A stretch of DNA of 54,127 nt from Planctomycetota bacterium (lineage in GTDB: Bacteria > Planctomycetota > Planctomycetia > Pirellulales > Pirellulaceae). Of the stretch, positions 44,601 to 52,699 are shown piece after piece. The position numbers were made by a program, and so were the translations under genes. Position 1 is the first letter of the stretch. Each line of letters starts with the position of its first letter. The notes beneath the pieces are model-generated. The model did no database searches. It saw nothing but the letters and a program-made list of their open reading frames with translations, and was not told where the DNA came from. The stretch covers positions 1 to 54,127 of the forward strand of contig JAGWWZ010000004.1 of the NCBI GenBank assembly GCA_018970165.1, in the 5' to 3' direction.

Positions 44601-45575
44601 GATTATCGTTTGAATATTCGAGGGGATGTCCACAACGAAGGCTCGGCGGTGCAGAGAGACTTTCTCGAGGTTTTCAAAGGCCAGCATCGAGTAGAGGGCT
44701 CCAACGGGAGCGGTCGGTTGGAACTAGCAAACTACTTGTCCAGTCCTGAAAACCCGCAAACCGCCCGTGTATATGTCAATCGCGTTTGGCAGTGGATTTT
44801 CGGCACGGGATTGGTTGAGACCCCCAGCGACTTCGGCAAGTTGGGTGGACGCCCCTCCCATCCGGAACTGTTGGATTGGCTCGCGCTGCAGTTCATGCAA
44901 GAGGGTTGGTCCACCAAACGATTAGTCCGGAGACTCGTTTTGAGTGAAACGTTCCGACAGTCCGGTCAGGTATCGCCGAAAGGAAAAGAGTTGGATCCCG
45001 GCAATCGTCTGCTTCATCACTACCCAACGCGACGACTAGAAGCCGAGGCGATTCGCGATAGTTTATTGGCTGCATCCGGTCGATTGGATCGGACGCTTTA
45101 TGGGCGACCTATCCGACCTCATCGAAGTGCCACCGATTCCCAGAAGCGACTTTTTTCCGGTCCTTTAGATGGCAATGGTCGACGGTCGATCTACCTCGAG
45201 ATGTCAGTCATGCAGCCGCCGGAGTTCTTGGTAGGCTTCAATCTCCCGGACCTGAAAATCCCAACCGGCCGGCGCGACATAACCAATGTTCCTGCCCAGG
45301 CGCTGTTGCTTATGAATAGCCAGTTCGTCAACGATATGTCTCAGCATTGGGGAAGTCGTCTGATAGGCGACCTATGCGCTCATCCAGAAGAACGTATCAC
45401 GAACATGTTCCTTTCCGCGTTTGGACGCCAACCCTCGCAAGCTGAATTGTCGCGATGGAGTACTGCTGCTCTGGAATTTTCGGACGGCAAAGAACCGCTT
45501 ATGAAGGATCACCAGGTATGGAGTCGACTCGCGCACGCGATGTTCAATACCAAGGAGTTTTTATACTACCGATGA
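41691..45575 (+). CDS. Planctomycete cytochrome-type protein, PSCyt1-PSCyt2-PSD1 (long form)
   Basis: From ATG 41691 the product has 1294 residues, with a signal peptide (LVPILWFACVFLHLVHASA). A CYECH heme motif at about 60-64 lies in a PSCyt1-type domain (KIRPVLVQHCYECHS). A PSCyt2/DUF1549 region follows (RRLSFVLTGLPPS, FGERFARHWMDVMHY, and a second CxxCH in CARCHDHKLDAI). After a strand-rich insert the PSD1/DUF1553 region is LSSPENPQTARVYVNRVWQWIFGTGLVETPSDFGKLG and related sequence. Longer frames to 41565 exist. It is presumably a secreted heme protein; the catalytic role of these domains is not known. It overlaps the next DUF1501 gene by 4 bases. Confidence 0.9.
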   Translation: MVHAVNPVQTRVPRLVPILWFACVFLHLVHASAQASGDEYEYGSHEFFEAKIRPVLVQHCYECHSVGSSTIQGGLQVDFRDGLLKGGDTGPGIVPKSPDKSLILEALRYESLQMPPGGKLPPEVVRDFQRWIESGAFDPRDTPPSATTVSEEMWKANLAERRLWWSLQPPILTQPPPTEDPTWMNEPIDRFIRAATKRVGLSHAPQATPDVLLRRLSFVLTGLPPSHKDIIDFQMRWQENPDSAYTEVVERLLESPHFGERFARHWMDVMHYTDTYGYEWDIAAKGSWEYRDYLIRAFNTDVGFDQLIREQIAGDLLPEPRMNESDGINESLIGPMFFHFGERRHGSSIDFAGVHQEMVDSQIDAFSKSFLAMTVACARCHDHKLDAISQRDYYALASVFMTPRWTSRNIDAASKYETQIAKLRQIRSEIHSKLGQVWQKQLNDSPLDLFDLAQKSKGDSSFDSLGYPIAFVFREMQSSPISELHAQAEQSATKLVLEEDGMTILATGDAIPATDTYTIQFKSSAPSVSELQLEALTHPSLGQTGPGRTPHGNFVLSQIQIQTKGINDSEWRDVAIQSAHADYEQPGYPIAAALNADAVGWGVGLGGNVPRTARFHFDQSIMQSTDSHWKVLLHFQFGSSHTLGRFRISLRSDAAPSRPNEPMIVERWGRLQSQWQQENERRRAHNARFTVLADFSAPQFPDGWVVEGGGIENGWVSEATPRIALDGGKILSKVLPRGLHSHALSPKLPGAVRLPEPERFPRTHVSVLAAGGSWAGYRQIPQNAFLNEGPVFFDPASSPAWITLAPSPLKHGVTRVLSEFSTPDLNANFPPRTGVARMGATTLPNEDNGFDKNGWFSVTKVVAHDTPGHPIEELDAFADLFDNQKPISIDSITNHVFEWMKGAVGRWSTNTSVPGDAKLIAWLIEQGILGNDMTIDPELAKLVHQYREVEAEIGFARSVNSMDERSVKPIDYRLNIRGDVHNEGSAVQRDFLEVFKGQHRVEGSNGSGRLELANYLSSPENPQTARVYVNRVWQWIFGTGLVETPSDFGKLGGRPSHPELLDWLALQFMQEGWSTKRLVRRLVLSETFRQSGQVSPKGKELDPGNRLLHHYPTRRLEAEAIRDSLLAASGRLDRTLYGRPIRPHRSATDSQKRLFSGPLDGNGRRSIYLEMSVMQPPEFLVGFNLPDLKIPTGRRDITNVPAQALLLMNSQFVNDMSQHWGSRLIGDLCAHPEERITNMFLSAFGRQPSQAELSRWSTAALEFSDGKEPLMKDHQVWSRLAHAMFNTKEFLYYR

Positions 45576-46987
45576 AGTCCCCAACATATCACGCTTTATC
45601 GAGGCAGACTTTCTCCCGACGTTCGTTGTTGAAATCCTCGTCGGCAGGTTTTGGATGGCTCGCTTTTGCCGGGCTTGCTCAGGCGAATCGCATGCCCTCG
45701 ACAACTGCGAAAGCCAAGAACATCATCTTTTGCTTCATGGATGGTGGTCCAAGTCACGTTGATACGTTCGATCCCAAGCCGATGTTGGCCAAACATCAAG
45801 GAGAAAAAATTGGGGAAGCGGCGGTCACGATTCGCTCGCAGTCCGATGCCAATCGAGTATGGCTCGGCAGTCCCTGGCAATTCCGTCAGCGAGGTCAAAG
45901 CGGTCTTTGGGTTAGCGACTTGCTCCCCCGAATCGCCGAGATAGCCGATCAATTATGTGTCGTGCGATCCCTGGTGGGAGAATTGCCTTTGCATGGTCAG
46001 CAGAACTTGCTCCTTCATACCGGGAGGATTCTCGGGCAAGCCCCGAGCATGGGAGCTTGGGTGAACTATGGACTCGGTTCCGAAAACAGCAATTTGCCAG
46101 GCTATGTCGTCCTTAACAACGACTGGGTGCCTAACGGCGGGCTTGAAAATTTCGGCAGTTCGTATCTGCCCGCATCTCACCAAGCAACCATGATTCGAGC
46201 CGCAGGTACTCCGGTCGATCATATCGTGCCAACGCTTCCTGAAGCTCTCCAAAAGAGGATGCTTGCGATCCTCGAAGAGCAAGACAGACAATATGCGCAA
46301 TCGGTTTCGGATCCCCGTGCCGTGGAGGGAGCGATTGCCAACTATGAAACCGCCTTCCGCATGCAAAGTGAACTGCCGCAGATCGTTGATATCTCGATGG
46401 AACCAGACCATATTCACCAGTTGTACGGTGTCGACTCCCAGGATGAACATCAGCGATTGTATGCCACACAAGCATTGCGCGCACGCCGGCTCGTTGAAGC
46501 AGGAGTGCGGTTTGTAGAAATCACATGCCCTAGTTTCGACGGCAACAACTCTCCTTGGGACCAGCATGGCCAACTCAAGATCAATCACGAAAAGAATGCC
46601 CGCATCACCGAGCAATCGGTCGCTGCATTGATTATCGATTTGGCCCAACGCGGGTTGCTCGATGAAACCATTGTGCTGTGGGCGGGCGAAATGGGACGCA
46701 CGCCCCACACGCCATCGGTGCACGAAGGGTGCGGTCGCGATCACCATGTGAACGGATACTCCATCTTCATGGCAGGTGGCGGCTTCCGCCAAGGCTTTGC
46801 CTATGGGCAAACCGATGACTTTGGGAATTCCGTTGTTGAGAACCCTTTGGACATCCATGACATCCACGCGACCATTCTGCACCAGATGGGTATTGATCAC
46901 CAAAGTCTGACATTTCGTCATGGAGGACGGGACCAACGTTTGACCGACGTGCATGGTCGAGTCGTCGAGGAACTGACTCAGCGATGA
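45572..46987 (+). CDS. DUF1501 protein, Tat-exported, second copy
   Basis: The ATG at 45572 overlaps the stop of the cytochrome-type gene (ATGA), so translation is coupled. The 471-residue protein has a Tat-like motif SRRSLLKSSSAGFGWLAFAG. DUF1501 motifs are FCFMDGGPSHVDTFDPKP, LLPRIAEIADQLCVVRS, RFVEITCPSFDG, LWAGEMGRTPHTP and GCGRDHHVNGYSIFMAGGG. The last histidine-rich block is typical of the family's metal-site region. It is the fourth gene in the plus-strand cluster and converges on a third DUF1501 gene, 186 bases away. Confidence 0.92.
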   Translation: MKSPTYHALSRQTFSRRSLLKSSSAGFGWLAFAGLAQANRMPSTTAKAKNIIFCFMDGGPSHVDTFDPKPMLAKHQGEKIGEAAVTIRSQSDANRVWLGSPWQFRQRGQSGLWVSDLLPRIAEIADQLCVVRSLVGELPLHGQQNLLLHTGRILGQAPSMGAWVNYGLGSENSNLPGYVVLNNDWVPNGGLENFGSSYLPASHQATMIRAAGTPVDHIVPTLPEALQKRMLAILEEQDRQYAQSVSDPRAVEGAIANYETAFRMQSELPQIVDISMEPDHIHQLYGVDSQDEHQRLYATQALRARRLVEAGVRFVEITCPSFDGNNSPWDQHGQLKINHEKNARITEQSVAALIIDLAQRGLLDETIVLWAGEMGRTPHTPSVHEGCGRDHHVNGYSIFMAGGGFRQGFAYGQTDDFGNSVVENPLDIHDIHATILHQMGIDHQSLTFRHGGRDQRLTDVHGRVVEELTQR

Positions 46988-47173
46988 ATCCGTTTCTTGC
47001 GTGTACTCGGAAACTGCCCTTTCATCGGCCCACTTAATGAGCCCTCGCCCAATGGCAGACTCCGTGATCGCCATGAAGGGGCAATTGGTACTGCTCGAGG
47101 ATCAACTGCAGTATCATCGCAAAGTCGTGTTGCTGCCCAGCCATAAGATTGTCCGTGAATCCCTAAGTCATTC

Positions 47174-48616
47174 TCAAGCCAAAATTCCCTTGACCAACTC
47201 GCCATGGATATCGGTCAACCGATAGTCGCGGCCCTGGAATCGATAGGTCAACCGCGTATGGTCAATCCCCATCAGATGCAGGATCGTCGCATTCAGATCG
47301 TGCACATGGACCGGATCCCGCGTGATGTTGTAGCAGTAATCATCGGTCTCCCCGTGAACTACGCCACCGCGCACCCCAGCTCCAGTCAGTAAAGTCGTGA
47401 AGCAACGGGGATGATGATCGCGGCCGTAATTGTCGGCCGTAAGTGCACCCTGGGAATAAACCGTTCGACCGAACTCTCCGCCCCACAAGATCAGCGTATC
47501 GTCGAACAATCCTCGCTGCTTGAGGTCATTGACAAGCGCCGTTGTCGGCTGATCGGTATCCTTGCACTGCAAACGGATCGCGTTAGGCAAATTTCCGTGC
47601 AAGTCCCAGCCCATATGAAACAACTGAACAAATCGAACATCACGCTCCGCCAATCTCCGCGCGAGCAAGCAGTTCGCGGCATAAGTCCCAGGCTTTTTGA
47701 CGTCTGGTCCATACATGTCGAGCACATGCTGCGGTTCGTTTGACGTGTCGAGCAACTCAGGGACACTGACCTGCATGCGAAACGCCATTTCATATTGGCT
47801 GATTCGCGTTTGGATTTCCGGGTCTTGAAGATCGGAATACCGTTGCTGATTCAGTTCGGCGAGCCGATCCAAGGTCTTGCGCCGCGTATCCCGCGACATG
47901 CCCGATGGATTCGACAAGTACAAGACGGCATCTCCACGATTTCGGAACTTGACCCCTTGATGCTTTGACGGGAGAAACCCCGATCCCCACAACCGATCAT
48001 AAAGAGGTTGATCATCGGGCCGCCCCGTTCCAAAAGACGTCAGCACCACATAAGCAGGCAAGTCCTGATTGACACTCCCCAAACCATAGCTGACCCATGA
48101 ACCGATGCTTGGACGCCCTGCCAGTTGCGAACCAGTTTGGCAAAAGGTGATCGCAGGATCGTGATTGATCGCTTCGGTGTGCATCGACCGGATTTGGCAC
48201 CAGTCGTTGGCAAGCGTGGCCATCTTTGGAAGAATCTCGCTGAACCACATGCCAGCATCGCCATGCTGCGCAAATTGGAACGCCGTCGGTGCAACGGGAA
48301 ATTTCGATTGTCCCGAAGTCATGGTGGTCAAACGCTGTCCCTGGCGAATCGAATCCGGGAGATCCTCTCCTCGACGCTCGGCCAATGCAGGTTTCCAGTC
48401 GAACAAGTCCATCTGCGAAGGAGCACCCGACTGAAACAGATAAATGATCCGTTTCGCTTTGGGCGCATGATGCTGAAATGCAGAAGGAACCGGCGATTCG
48501 CCAGGATGCGGTGCCGCAAGGACCGATCGATCCCCCAATTGAGACAACGCAGCGAGTCCCAACGTCCCGCCAAGTCCCCTCAGGAATTGCTGACGAAGCA
48601 TCAGTCCATGTTTCAT
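47174..48616 (-). CDS. DUF1501 protein, third copy
   Basis: I use ATG 48616 because GAGGTGA lies just upstream; an ATG at 48634 is in frame. The 480-residue product starts MKHGLMLRQQFLRGLGGTLG, an export-type N-terminus. It has FQSGAPSQMDLFDWKP, LPKMATLANDWCQIRSM, WGGEFGRTVYSQ and YGRDHHPRCFTTLLTGAGVRGG. It directly follows the second PSCyt/PSD1 gene (25 bases between stop and start codons), the typical planctomycete pair. Confidence 0.92.
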   Translation of the reverse strand: MKHGLMLRQQFLRGLGGTLGLAALSQLGDRSVLAAPHPGESPVPSAFQHHAPKAKRIIYLFQSGAPSQMDLFDWKPALAERRGEDLPDSIRQGQRLTTMTSGQSKFPVAPTAFQFAQHGDAGMWFSEILPKMATLANDWCQIRSMHTEAINHDPAITFCQTGSQLAGRPSIGSWVSYGLGSVNQDLPAYVVLTSFGTGRPDDQPLYDRLWGSGFLPSKHQGVKFRNRGDAVLYLSNPSGMSRDTRRKTLDRLAELNQQRYSDLQDPEIQTRISQYEMAFRMQVSVPELLDTSNEPQHVLDMYGPDVKKPGTYAANCLLARRLAERDVRFVQLFHMGWDLHGNLPNAIRLQCKDTDQPTTALVNDLKQRGLFDDTLILWGGEFGRTVYSQGALTADNYGRDHHPRCFTTLLTGAGVRGGVVHGETDDYCYNITRDPVHVHDLNATILHLMGIDHTRLTYRFQGRDYRLTDIHGELVKGILA

Positions 48617-48641
48617 CGAATCACCTCGTTCCATGTTTAGA

Positions 48642-51600
48642 TTACTCCCTCATGATGCATTCATCGAGGTTCAGCAGAACGTTACCACTCAGCATGTACG
48701 CAACCAACTCAGCAGAGGAGGCTACTTGCGAAGGAGTGTCGCCGTGTCGCTGCAATTGAGCCGCTTCTTCGGGGTGCTGCCGGTAGTACGTCAAATCCTC
48801 TTGCAATCCAGCAACCAAGACTCGAAGCTCCTTCTCGGTCGGTTTTCGTCCGGTTGCCAATCGAAAGCCATACGTCAGTTTACCTTCCGGGGTCACGTCG
48901 TCGTATTGGAGCATTCGCTCGCCTAGTTTCCTCGCCGCCTCCACAAAGGTAACTTCGTTCAGTAAAGAGAGGGCTTGCAGAGGTGTATTCGTTCGCGATC
49001 GACTGACGGTGCATATCTCGCGGTTGGGAGCATCGAAGATGAGCATCGACGGAGGAGCAGCCGTTCGCTTCCAAACCGTGTAGAGGCTTCGCCGATACAG
49101 CCCTTCGCCCTGGTCATGTTTGTAGTTGCGCAGATCCCCGTAAACGCTCGTTTCATCCCAAACACCGTCAGGCATGTAGGGGCGAGCGCTCGGTCCGCCG
49201 ATCTTGCTCGACAGCAAGCCGCTGACGTGAAGTGCTTGGTCCCGCAATATCTCACCGGGCAGTCGGAATCGGGGCCCGCGACCGAGCAATCGATTGTCGG
49301 GATCGAGTTCGACCAACTTCTCCAATGCGCGCCTGCTCGTGGATTGCTGATAGGCTTGGCTCATCACGATGAGTTTTTGCAAACCCTTCATATCCCATGG
49401 ATGAATCGGTTGATCGTTGACCAGCAGACTTTGGCTCGGTTCCATGAATTCGACCGCGAGCCAATCGAGGAGTTCAGGATGACTCGGCCACTCGGACTGC
49501 GAACCGAAATTTTCGATGGTCTTCACGATTCCGACACCCATGAATCGTTCCCACATGCGATTGACCCACACGCGCGCTGTGAGGGGATGATTCCGATTGG
49601 CGATCCACTTCGCGAGCCCGAGTCGGTTGTTCGGCTCCCCATCGGGTATCGGTGGAAAGATTTTCGGAAGGGCCGCGGTGACGGGGTCTCCTCGCTTGTC
49701 ATACTCCCCGCGGATCAGGATGAATGCTTCGCGAGGCTTGTCGATCTCCTGCATGACCATGACGTTGGGCCAACTGTTGCGATAATCAGCCAGTTGTTTC
49801 CTGGTCTCCTGAACCTTCCTCTCTGCAGCCTGGATCGGGCCATCGGAGTTTTTGCGATAGTAGTCTTGCAGTTCTTTGAGTTGTACATCGCTCCGTTCAG
49901 CTACCGAAAGTTCGAGAATCGTGCGAAGCGAATCAGGAACCTGCGATCCACCGATTGCGATGGTCCCCTTGGGAAGTCCGGTGGACGACAAACGGAAGCG
50001 GCCGATGTTATGCTGCCCGAGAGTTTCCTGCACGAGGCGAATCGTGATGGTTGCATCGGGTGGGACTTCGATTCCGGGTTCCGTTAAGAACATCGCGCGG
50101 CAAATCTCTTTGCGTGATGGACCATCGATTGCCCAACCCTTCGACTTGTCACCTTGTACCGTGTGTTGTATTTCCCAGCCTTTTTGAGAGTAGTCGGCTT
50201 CCGCGTGCGTGAACGTGGCAGTCACCGGTTCGGCAAGCGACGGCGCACTGATCACTGCCTCCACGCGTGTCAGAACAAAGTTGCCGTTTGGATAACGACC
50301 TAAACTCTGCTGTGGCAAACTCGGGTCGGGAAAGCACTCCAGCAAGAGCCCTGTAAAGTTTCCTTTCGAAAGAGGCGACTTGATCTCATAAACATCATGA
50401 GTCGGGTTATTGCCACCTGCCAAATACGCCCCATCACTCTGTCGCGTCAACGTGGCTCCACTGGCCGCCGATGCCGATTCCGGGTTCAGAATATTCCATG
50501 CAGTCGGGTTCGAGGCGATTCTTTCTTTGAAGCCGGGTTCCCATGCCGCGACCAATTCTGGCAACGCTTTCTCAACGCCGCGCAACGCTGTCTCCGCATC
50601 GCGAACTTGTTGTTCATAGTTCGCTGTTTGTTGTAATTGATCCTCGGAGGGGACCGGGATCACAGGTTCTGTGTTTCGAGATTCCCCCTGAAGGATGCCA
50701 CTCTCGGCGATGTTATTGAAGTAGGAGAATAAAGAGTAGAAATCCCTCTGGGAAATCGGATCGTACTTATGATCGTGACAGCGGCAACAGTTGAACGTCA
50801 GCGCCAGCCAAGTCGTTCCGGTCGTTTCGACTCGATCGATGACAGTTTCTACACGCCACTCCTCAGCGATCAGGCCACCCTCGCCGTTGAGTCGATGATT
50901 GCGATTGAAACCGGTAGCGACTTTTTGTGAGAGAGTTGCATTAGGAAGCAGATCTCCCGCGATTTGTTCGATCGTGAATTGATCGTAAGGCATATTGTTA
51001 TTGAAGGCGTTGATCACCCAATCCCGCCATGGCCACTGCTGTCGCGAGCTGTCGATTTGGAATCCATTGCTGTCAGCATATCGAGCCAAGTCCAGCCACT
51101 GCAGCGCCATGCGTTCCCCGTAGTGAGGAGAACTGAGCAATCGATCGACGACTCGTTCGTAGGCGTTGGGAGAATCATCGTTGATAAAGTCGTCCATCTC
51201 TTCGATCGTCGGTGGCAGGCCTGTCAGGTCGAGAGACAATCGCCGGAGCAAGGTTTCGCGATCCGCACGCGGAGAGAGTGCAAAGCCTGTGGCATGAAGC
51301 TTCTGCAAAACGAACCGATCGATGGGATTAGGATATTGCGTGGCCAGTTCCGAGAGCGGTACTGCAGGCCTGACAGGAGTGATAAAGGCCCAGTGCCCTT
51401 GATACTCAGCTCCTTGTTCAATCCATCGTCGAAGGAGTTCTTTCTGCTCCGCTTTGAGTGTCTTGCCAGTCTCGGGGGGAGGCATCACCAGATCGGGATC
51501 ATCGGCTACGATACGATGGAGCACTTCGCTATCGGAGGCCTTCTCAACATCAATCGCCCGTTTTCCTGAGTCTCCCGGCTGTGTTGCCAATTCATATCGA

Positions 51601-51818
51601 TCCAGCCGAACGCCTCCTTGCCGCTGCCGCTCATCGGGTCCGTGGCATTGGAAGCAGTTCTCAGACAGGATCGGGCGAATATCCCTATTGAATTCGATGC
51701 GGTCTTGGGCAAACGCCGGAGACACAACTAGGGCGGCGAAAAAAAACACGAACCATTTCGAATTCGTATTGATTACATTCAACCGAGGGCGAGGGTGGGT
51801 AAACAATTCCATCCACAT
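48642..51818 (-). CDS. Planctomycete cytochrome-type protein, PSCyt1-PSCyt2-PSD1
   Basis: The 1058-residue product has a signal peptide (WFVFFFAALVVSPAFAQ) and a CFQCH heme motif (about 55-59) in RDIRPILSENCFQCHGPDE. It has PSCyt2/DUF1549 sequence (RRLSLDLTGLPPT, ALQWLDLARYADSNGFQID, a second CxxCH in CCRCHDHKYDPI). The PSD1/DUF1553 region is NHPLTARVWVNRMWERFMGVGIVKTIENFGSQ, then AYQQSTSRRALEKLVELDP. A strand-rich domain sits between them. It is the first gene of a two-gene minus-strand unit with the DUF1501 gene at 47174. Confidence 0.92.
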   Translation of the reverse strand: MWMELFTHPRPRLNVINTNSKWFVFFFAALVVSPAFAQDRIEFNRDIRPILSENCFQCHGPDERQRQGGVRLDRYELATQPGDSGKRAIDVEKASDSEVLHRIVADDPDLVMPPPETGKTLKAEQKELLRRWIEQGAEYQGHWAFITPVRPAVPLSELATQYPNPIDRFVLQKLHATGFALSPRADRETLLRRLSLDLTGLPPTIEEMDDFINDDSPNAYERVVDRLLSSPHYGERMALQWLDLARYADSNGFQIDSSRQQWPWRDWVINAFNNNMPYDQFTIEQIAGDLLPNATLSQKVATGFNRNHRLNGEGGLIAEEWRVETVIDRVETTGTTWLALTFNCCRCHDHKYDPISQRDFYSLFSYFNNIAESGILQGESRNTEPVIPVPSEDQLQQTANYEQQVRDAETALRGVEKALPELVAAWEPGFKERIASNPTAWNILNPESASAASGATLTRQSDGAYLAGGNNPTHDVYEIKSPLSKGNFTGLLLECFPDPSLPQQSLGRYPNGNFVLTRVEAVISAPSLAEPVTATFTHAEADYSQKGWEIQHTVQGDKSKGWAIDGPSRKEICRAMFLTEPGIEVPPDATITIRLVQETLGQHNIGRFRLSSTGLPKGTIAIGGSQVPDSLRTILELSVAERSDVQLKELQDYYRKNSDGPIQAAERKVQETRKQLADYRNSWPNVMVMQEIDKPREAFILIRGEYDKRGDPVTAALPKIFPPIPDGEPNNRLGLAKWIANRNHPLTARVWVNRMWERFMGVGIVKTIENFGSQSEWPSHPELLDWLAVEFMEPSQSLLVNDQPIHPWDMKGLQKLIVMSQAYQQSTSRRALEKLVELDPDNRLLGRGPRFRLPGEILRDQALHVSGLLSSKIGGPSARPYMPDGVWDETSVYGDLRNYKHDQGEGLYRRSLYTVWKRTAAPPSMLIFDAPNREICTVSRSRTNTPLQALSLLNEVTFVEAARKLGERMLQYDDVTPEGKLTYGFRLATGRKPTEKELRVLVAGLQEDLTYYRQHPEEAAQLQRHGDTPSQVASSAELVAYMLSGNVLLNLDECIMRE

Positions 51819-51914
51819 ATAGGTTATCGAGGATTTCGAGGCGGGGAACGCGAGGCAGGTGGATTACGAACCGCCTTCATTCTAACACAGCAACAGCTCC
51901 ACGCGGAAATACAA

Positions 51915-52610
51915 TCAGACTACTGCACCGAACAGCGCGCCGACACCTGCCGTTAAGGCCATGGCGAGAACGCCCCAAAAGGTCACTCGCACAGCAGCTT
52001 TCAACCATGGAGCCCCTCCCGCGTAGGCTCCAAAACCGCCGAGAAGAGCCAGAAACAGAACTGAGGTTGCTACAACCACCGGGATCAATACGCTTCGCGG
52101 AGAAAGCATCGCGGTTAACAGTGGCATTGCGGCGCCGATCGCGAATGTGCCCGCCGACGCCAATGCGGCTTGAACCGGTCGAGCACTCATCGTCTCGGAA
52201 ATCCCGAGCTCATCGCGAGCATGGGCCCCGAGTGCATCGTGCTTCATCAATTGCTCTGCGACCTGGCTCGCAAGCGATGGTTCCAAGCCTCGCTTCATGT
52301 AGATCTCAGTCAGTTCGGCTAACTCATGCTCTGGGTTAGCAGCCAGTTCCGCGCGCTCGCGTGCCAAGTCAGCGTTCTCGGTATCCGCTTGTGAACTGAC
52401 CGAAACATATTCGCCAGCCGCCATCGACATCGCACCGGCGACGAGACCCGCGACTCCCGCAACCAAGATCTCGCTGCTATTGGTGCTCGCAGCGGCTACA
52501 CCGACAACCAAGCTCGCCGTAGAAACAATACCATCGTTCGCTCCAAGCACCGCCGCGCGAAGCCAGCCGATACGATCGGTACGATGAAGCTCAGGATGTG
52601 ATAATCGCAT
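51915..52610 (-). CDS. VIT1/CCC1-family transporter
   Basis: The 231-residue protein matches the vacuolar iron/manganese transporter family: RAAVLGANDGIVSTASLVVGVAAAS, then AGLVAGAMSMAAGEYVSVSSQ. A charged cytoplasmic helical segment follows (about 75-130, ELAANPEHELAELTEIYMKRGLEPS), then three C-terminal membrane helices. Five hydrophobic segments in total fit the family. It probably moves iron or manganese out of the cytoplasm; no ferritin-like domain is present. It is monocistronic. Confidence 0.93.
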   Translation of the reverse strand: MRLSHPELHRTDRIGWLRAAVLGANDGIVSTASLVVGVAAASTNSSEILVAGVAGLVAGAMSMAAGEYVSVSSQADTENADLARERAELAANPEHELAELTEIYMKRGLEPSLASQVAEQLMKHDALGAHARDELGISETMSARPVQAALASAGTFAIGAAMPLLTAMLSPRSVLIPVVVATSVLFLALLGGFGAYAGGAPWLKAAVRVTFWGVLAMALTAGVGALFGAVV

Positions 52611-52699
52611 GATGGTTATAGGAACGAGAACAAGAGGATCTATAAGCCAACGCTTACATCATCCTACCTCACGTGTTGGAGTTATGTCAGGCATGCGAT

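Noticed and set aside
45953-47074. 373-codon open frame on the minus strand
   Set aside because: It lies antisense to a clear DUF1501 gene, resembles no protein, and is explained by codon bias of the real gene.
48975-50087. 370-codon open frame on the plus strand
   Set aside because: It is antisense to the PSCyt/PSD1 gene at 48642-51818 and has no protein-like features.
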